Source of the DNA: JAVBNT01 sp031551355 | Lineage (GTDB): Bacteria > Vulcanimicrobiota > CADAWZ01 | Assembly (NCBI GenBank): GCA_031551355.1 | Contig: JAVBNT010000028.1 | Location: forward strand, 1 to 26,371 | Reading direction: 5' to 3' | Length of the DNA stretch: 26,371 nt | In this document: positions 25,273-26,371 of the stretch, in pieces | Layout: each line of letters starts with the position of its first letter | Numbering within the stretch: the first letter of the stretch is position 1 | The notes under the pieces: model-generated | What the model was told of the DNA's origin: nothing | Seen by the model: the letters and a program-made list of their open reading frames with translations, nothing else | The model's database searches: none | Program-made: the position numbers and the translations under genes

Positions 25273-26214
25273 TTGATAAAAAAGCTTAATAATCAGGATA
25301 TAAACTTTTTGTCTTCTCTTTTATTGCAGCGGAATACCGAATATTCAAAGCTGCGGAATATAAGCGAAGAACGGCTCCGTGAACATCAAACAAATTATTA
25401 CCGTTCCCTGATTCAGTCCGATTCAGTGAATTCGCTATGGTCCTGCACCGGCGGTAAATCGGCTGTTCATTTTTTGAACAGCTATGCGGACAATCTCTAT
25501 TCTCTTAACCAAAGTTCGATACCGGATTTGCTCTATGGTGACGACTGTAGTAAAGATGATTTGCTTCCTCTTATTGAGTTTGTATTAACGCTTACCTCGG
25601 AGGGACGGAAAAAATATCTGCAGGCCGTAGCAGCTCCCGGCGGCAATCTTGCGGCACAATTGTTTTCTTCTTTTGCTTTCCAGCCTGAGTCTCTGTATTT
25701 TCTAAGAAAACCTGCAAAGACTGGCAGGAAAATCCGTACACGTATATTGGAGGCTGACTATTCAATGGTGCCTGAACTTATGGAAATCGGCAGGCGTAAC
25801 ATAACCCAGGTTCTGTCGCCGCTTAGGTATTCGTCACCTGCAGACATGGTTTTTGATTACGGGCAGGGACATAGTTTTGACTGGTGGTTTACTCCGGAAA
25901 ATTTTTACTGTTTTGCCGCTTATGATTCTTGCGGAAGCTGCAGGGGGTTTCTGACATTTGAACTTAACAGAGTGGATTCTTATACGGGAACTGATGAAGC
26001 ACATTTAGTGGATTTCGTTTTTGACGAGGACTTTCTGTCCGATAATTTTTCCGATATAATATTTTTTGCGGACAACTTTCTTGTGTCACATGGACAGAAA
26101 CTGCTTGTCTGGCCTGTTTATACACATCATGCCAATAACATTGCATGTTTTATTGAAGCGGCTGACAGGGTAGTGGAGATAGAGCGCATAGCTATGCTCC
26201 GAAAAATCAGCTGA
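25273..26214 (+). CDS. Divergent two-domain GNAT-like protein, paralogue of the preceding gene
   Basis: 313 residues starting at TTG (25273), with GAGGAGG 7-8 nt upstream, a strong site that decides this non-ATG start. The second half matches the preceding protein: FAFQPESLYFLRKP followed by IRTRILEADYSMVPELMEIG and VLSPLRY correspond there to CGFFDEYLYWIASA, FTIHNASAGDVADITEIG and FISPFRD. The N-terminal half has diverged much more, and I see no usable acetyl-CoA loop. A late NIACFIEAAD recalls the C-terminal helix of GNAT folds. It may be a structural or substrate-binding partner rather than an enzyme. It is the last gene before the palindrome at 26219. Confidence 0.68.
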   Translation: MIKKLNNQDINFLSSLLLQRNTEYSKLRNISEERLREHQTNYYRSLIQSDSVNSLWSCTGGKSAVHFLNSYADNLYSLNQSSIPDLLYGDDCSKDDLLPLIEFVLTLTSEGRKKYLQAVAAPGGNLAAQLFSSFAFQPESLYFLRKPAKTGRKIRTRILEADYSMVPELMEIGRRNITQVLSPLRYSSPADMVFDYGQGHSFDWWFTPENFYCFAAYDSCGSCRGFLTFELNRVDSYTGTDEAHLVDFVFDEDFLSDNFSDIIFFADNFLVSHGQKLLVWPVYTHHANNIACFIEAADRVVEIERIAMLRKIS

Positions 26215-26218
26215 AAAC

Positions 26219-26344
26219 AAAATTAGTTGAAAGCTGCGGTGATACAACGCCATGCGACTGTCGCCTTTCACACGCGTAGTAGATCTACGCTTAGCTCAAG
26301 GCGCAATCGCCCGTCGTAGTCTGACCTTGCTTTGAACTAATTTT
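26219..26344. repeat. 126-bp imperfect palindromic element after the last gene
   Basis: The outer arms AAAATTAGTTGAAAGC (26219-26234) and GCTTTGAACTAATTTT (26329-26344) pair at 15 of 16 positions. A central hairpin GCGTAG/CTACGC (26274-26279 with 26285-26290) closes a 5-nt loop, and the arms between pair partly (CGCCTT at 26262-26267 with AAGGCG at 26299-26304 on the opposite side). Size and GTAG...CTAC core recall the element at 3617-3739. It starts 4 nt after the stop codon and ends in TTTTAATTTA, so it may also terminate the operon. Confidence 0.65.
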
Positions 26345-26371
26345 AATTTAGGGATAAGCTGCGGTGATACA
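26231..26371 (+). repeat. Direct repeat at the window edge (AAGCTGCGGTGATACA twice)
   Basis: AAGCTGCGGTGATACA occurs at 26231-26246 and again at 26356-26371, ending exactly at the window edge, a 125-nt period. The first copy is part of the left arm of the palindrome, so the second suggests that another copy of that element begins here and continues outside the window. Confidence 0.6.

Overview
This window is about 26 kb of ordinary-coding bacterial chromosome with moderate to low GC. I cannot assign a phylum from sequence alone. A selenium-type xanthine dehydrogenase fusion, MutS2 and radical-SAM enzymes suggest an anaerobe. The heavy use of TPR proteins, a TPR-embedded Ser/Thr kinase and clostripain-type peptidases is the sort of repertoire seen in Clostridia-like and deep-branching uncultured lineages. 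I see no rRNA, tRNA or CRISPR array.

Layout. Left edge (1-270): the 5' end of an IS5-family insertion sequence, cut by the window start. Positions 363-11016 are all on the minus strand: a small Gly/Ala-rich (glycine-zipper) protein, a polytopic membrane protein, an APH/choline-kinase-like phosphotransferase, a GNAT acetyltransferase, a fused 2Fe-2S/molybdenum xanthine dehydrogenase whose stop codon lies inside a 123-bp palindromic repeat, two more glycine-zipper proteins in their own promoter-to-terminator operon, and then mutS2 and surE led by a tiny membrane protein. From 11234 onward the genes run on the plus strand, except for one DHH phosphoesterase: a 1921-residue protein with a Ser/Thr kinase embedded in about 30 TPR units, and a small stand-alone TPR protein with a very strong Shine-Dalgarno.

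The most interesting region is 18797-26214. It is a compact plus-strand gene train: a membrane-anchored transglutaminase-like (Cys-His-Asp) protein with TPRs; an intact radical SAM/SPASM enzyme; a translationally coupled (ATGA overlap) degenerate paralogue that keeps SPASM-like cysteines but lacks the CX3CX2C motif; a clostripain (C11)-type cysteine peptidase; and two successive GNAT-like proteins that are paralogues of each other. Three pairs of neighbours overlap or lie within 3 nt to 26 nt of each other, so co-expression is likely. The mix of radical SAM/SPASM enzyme, SPASM pseudo-enzyme, two kinds of cysteine peptidase-fold enzyme and acetyltransferases looks like a peptide or protein maturation system, but no precursor gene is visible inside the operon. 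Its function is therefore inference.

The window closes with a second imperfect palindrome (26219-26344), similar in architecture to the one beside the xanthine dehydrogenase, and the beginning of what appears to be another copy at the right edge.
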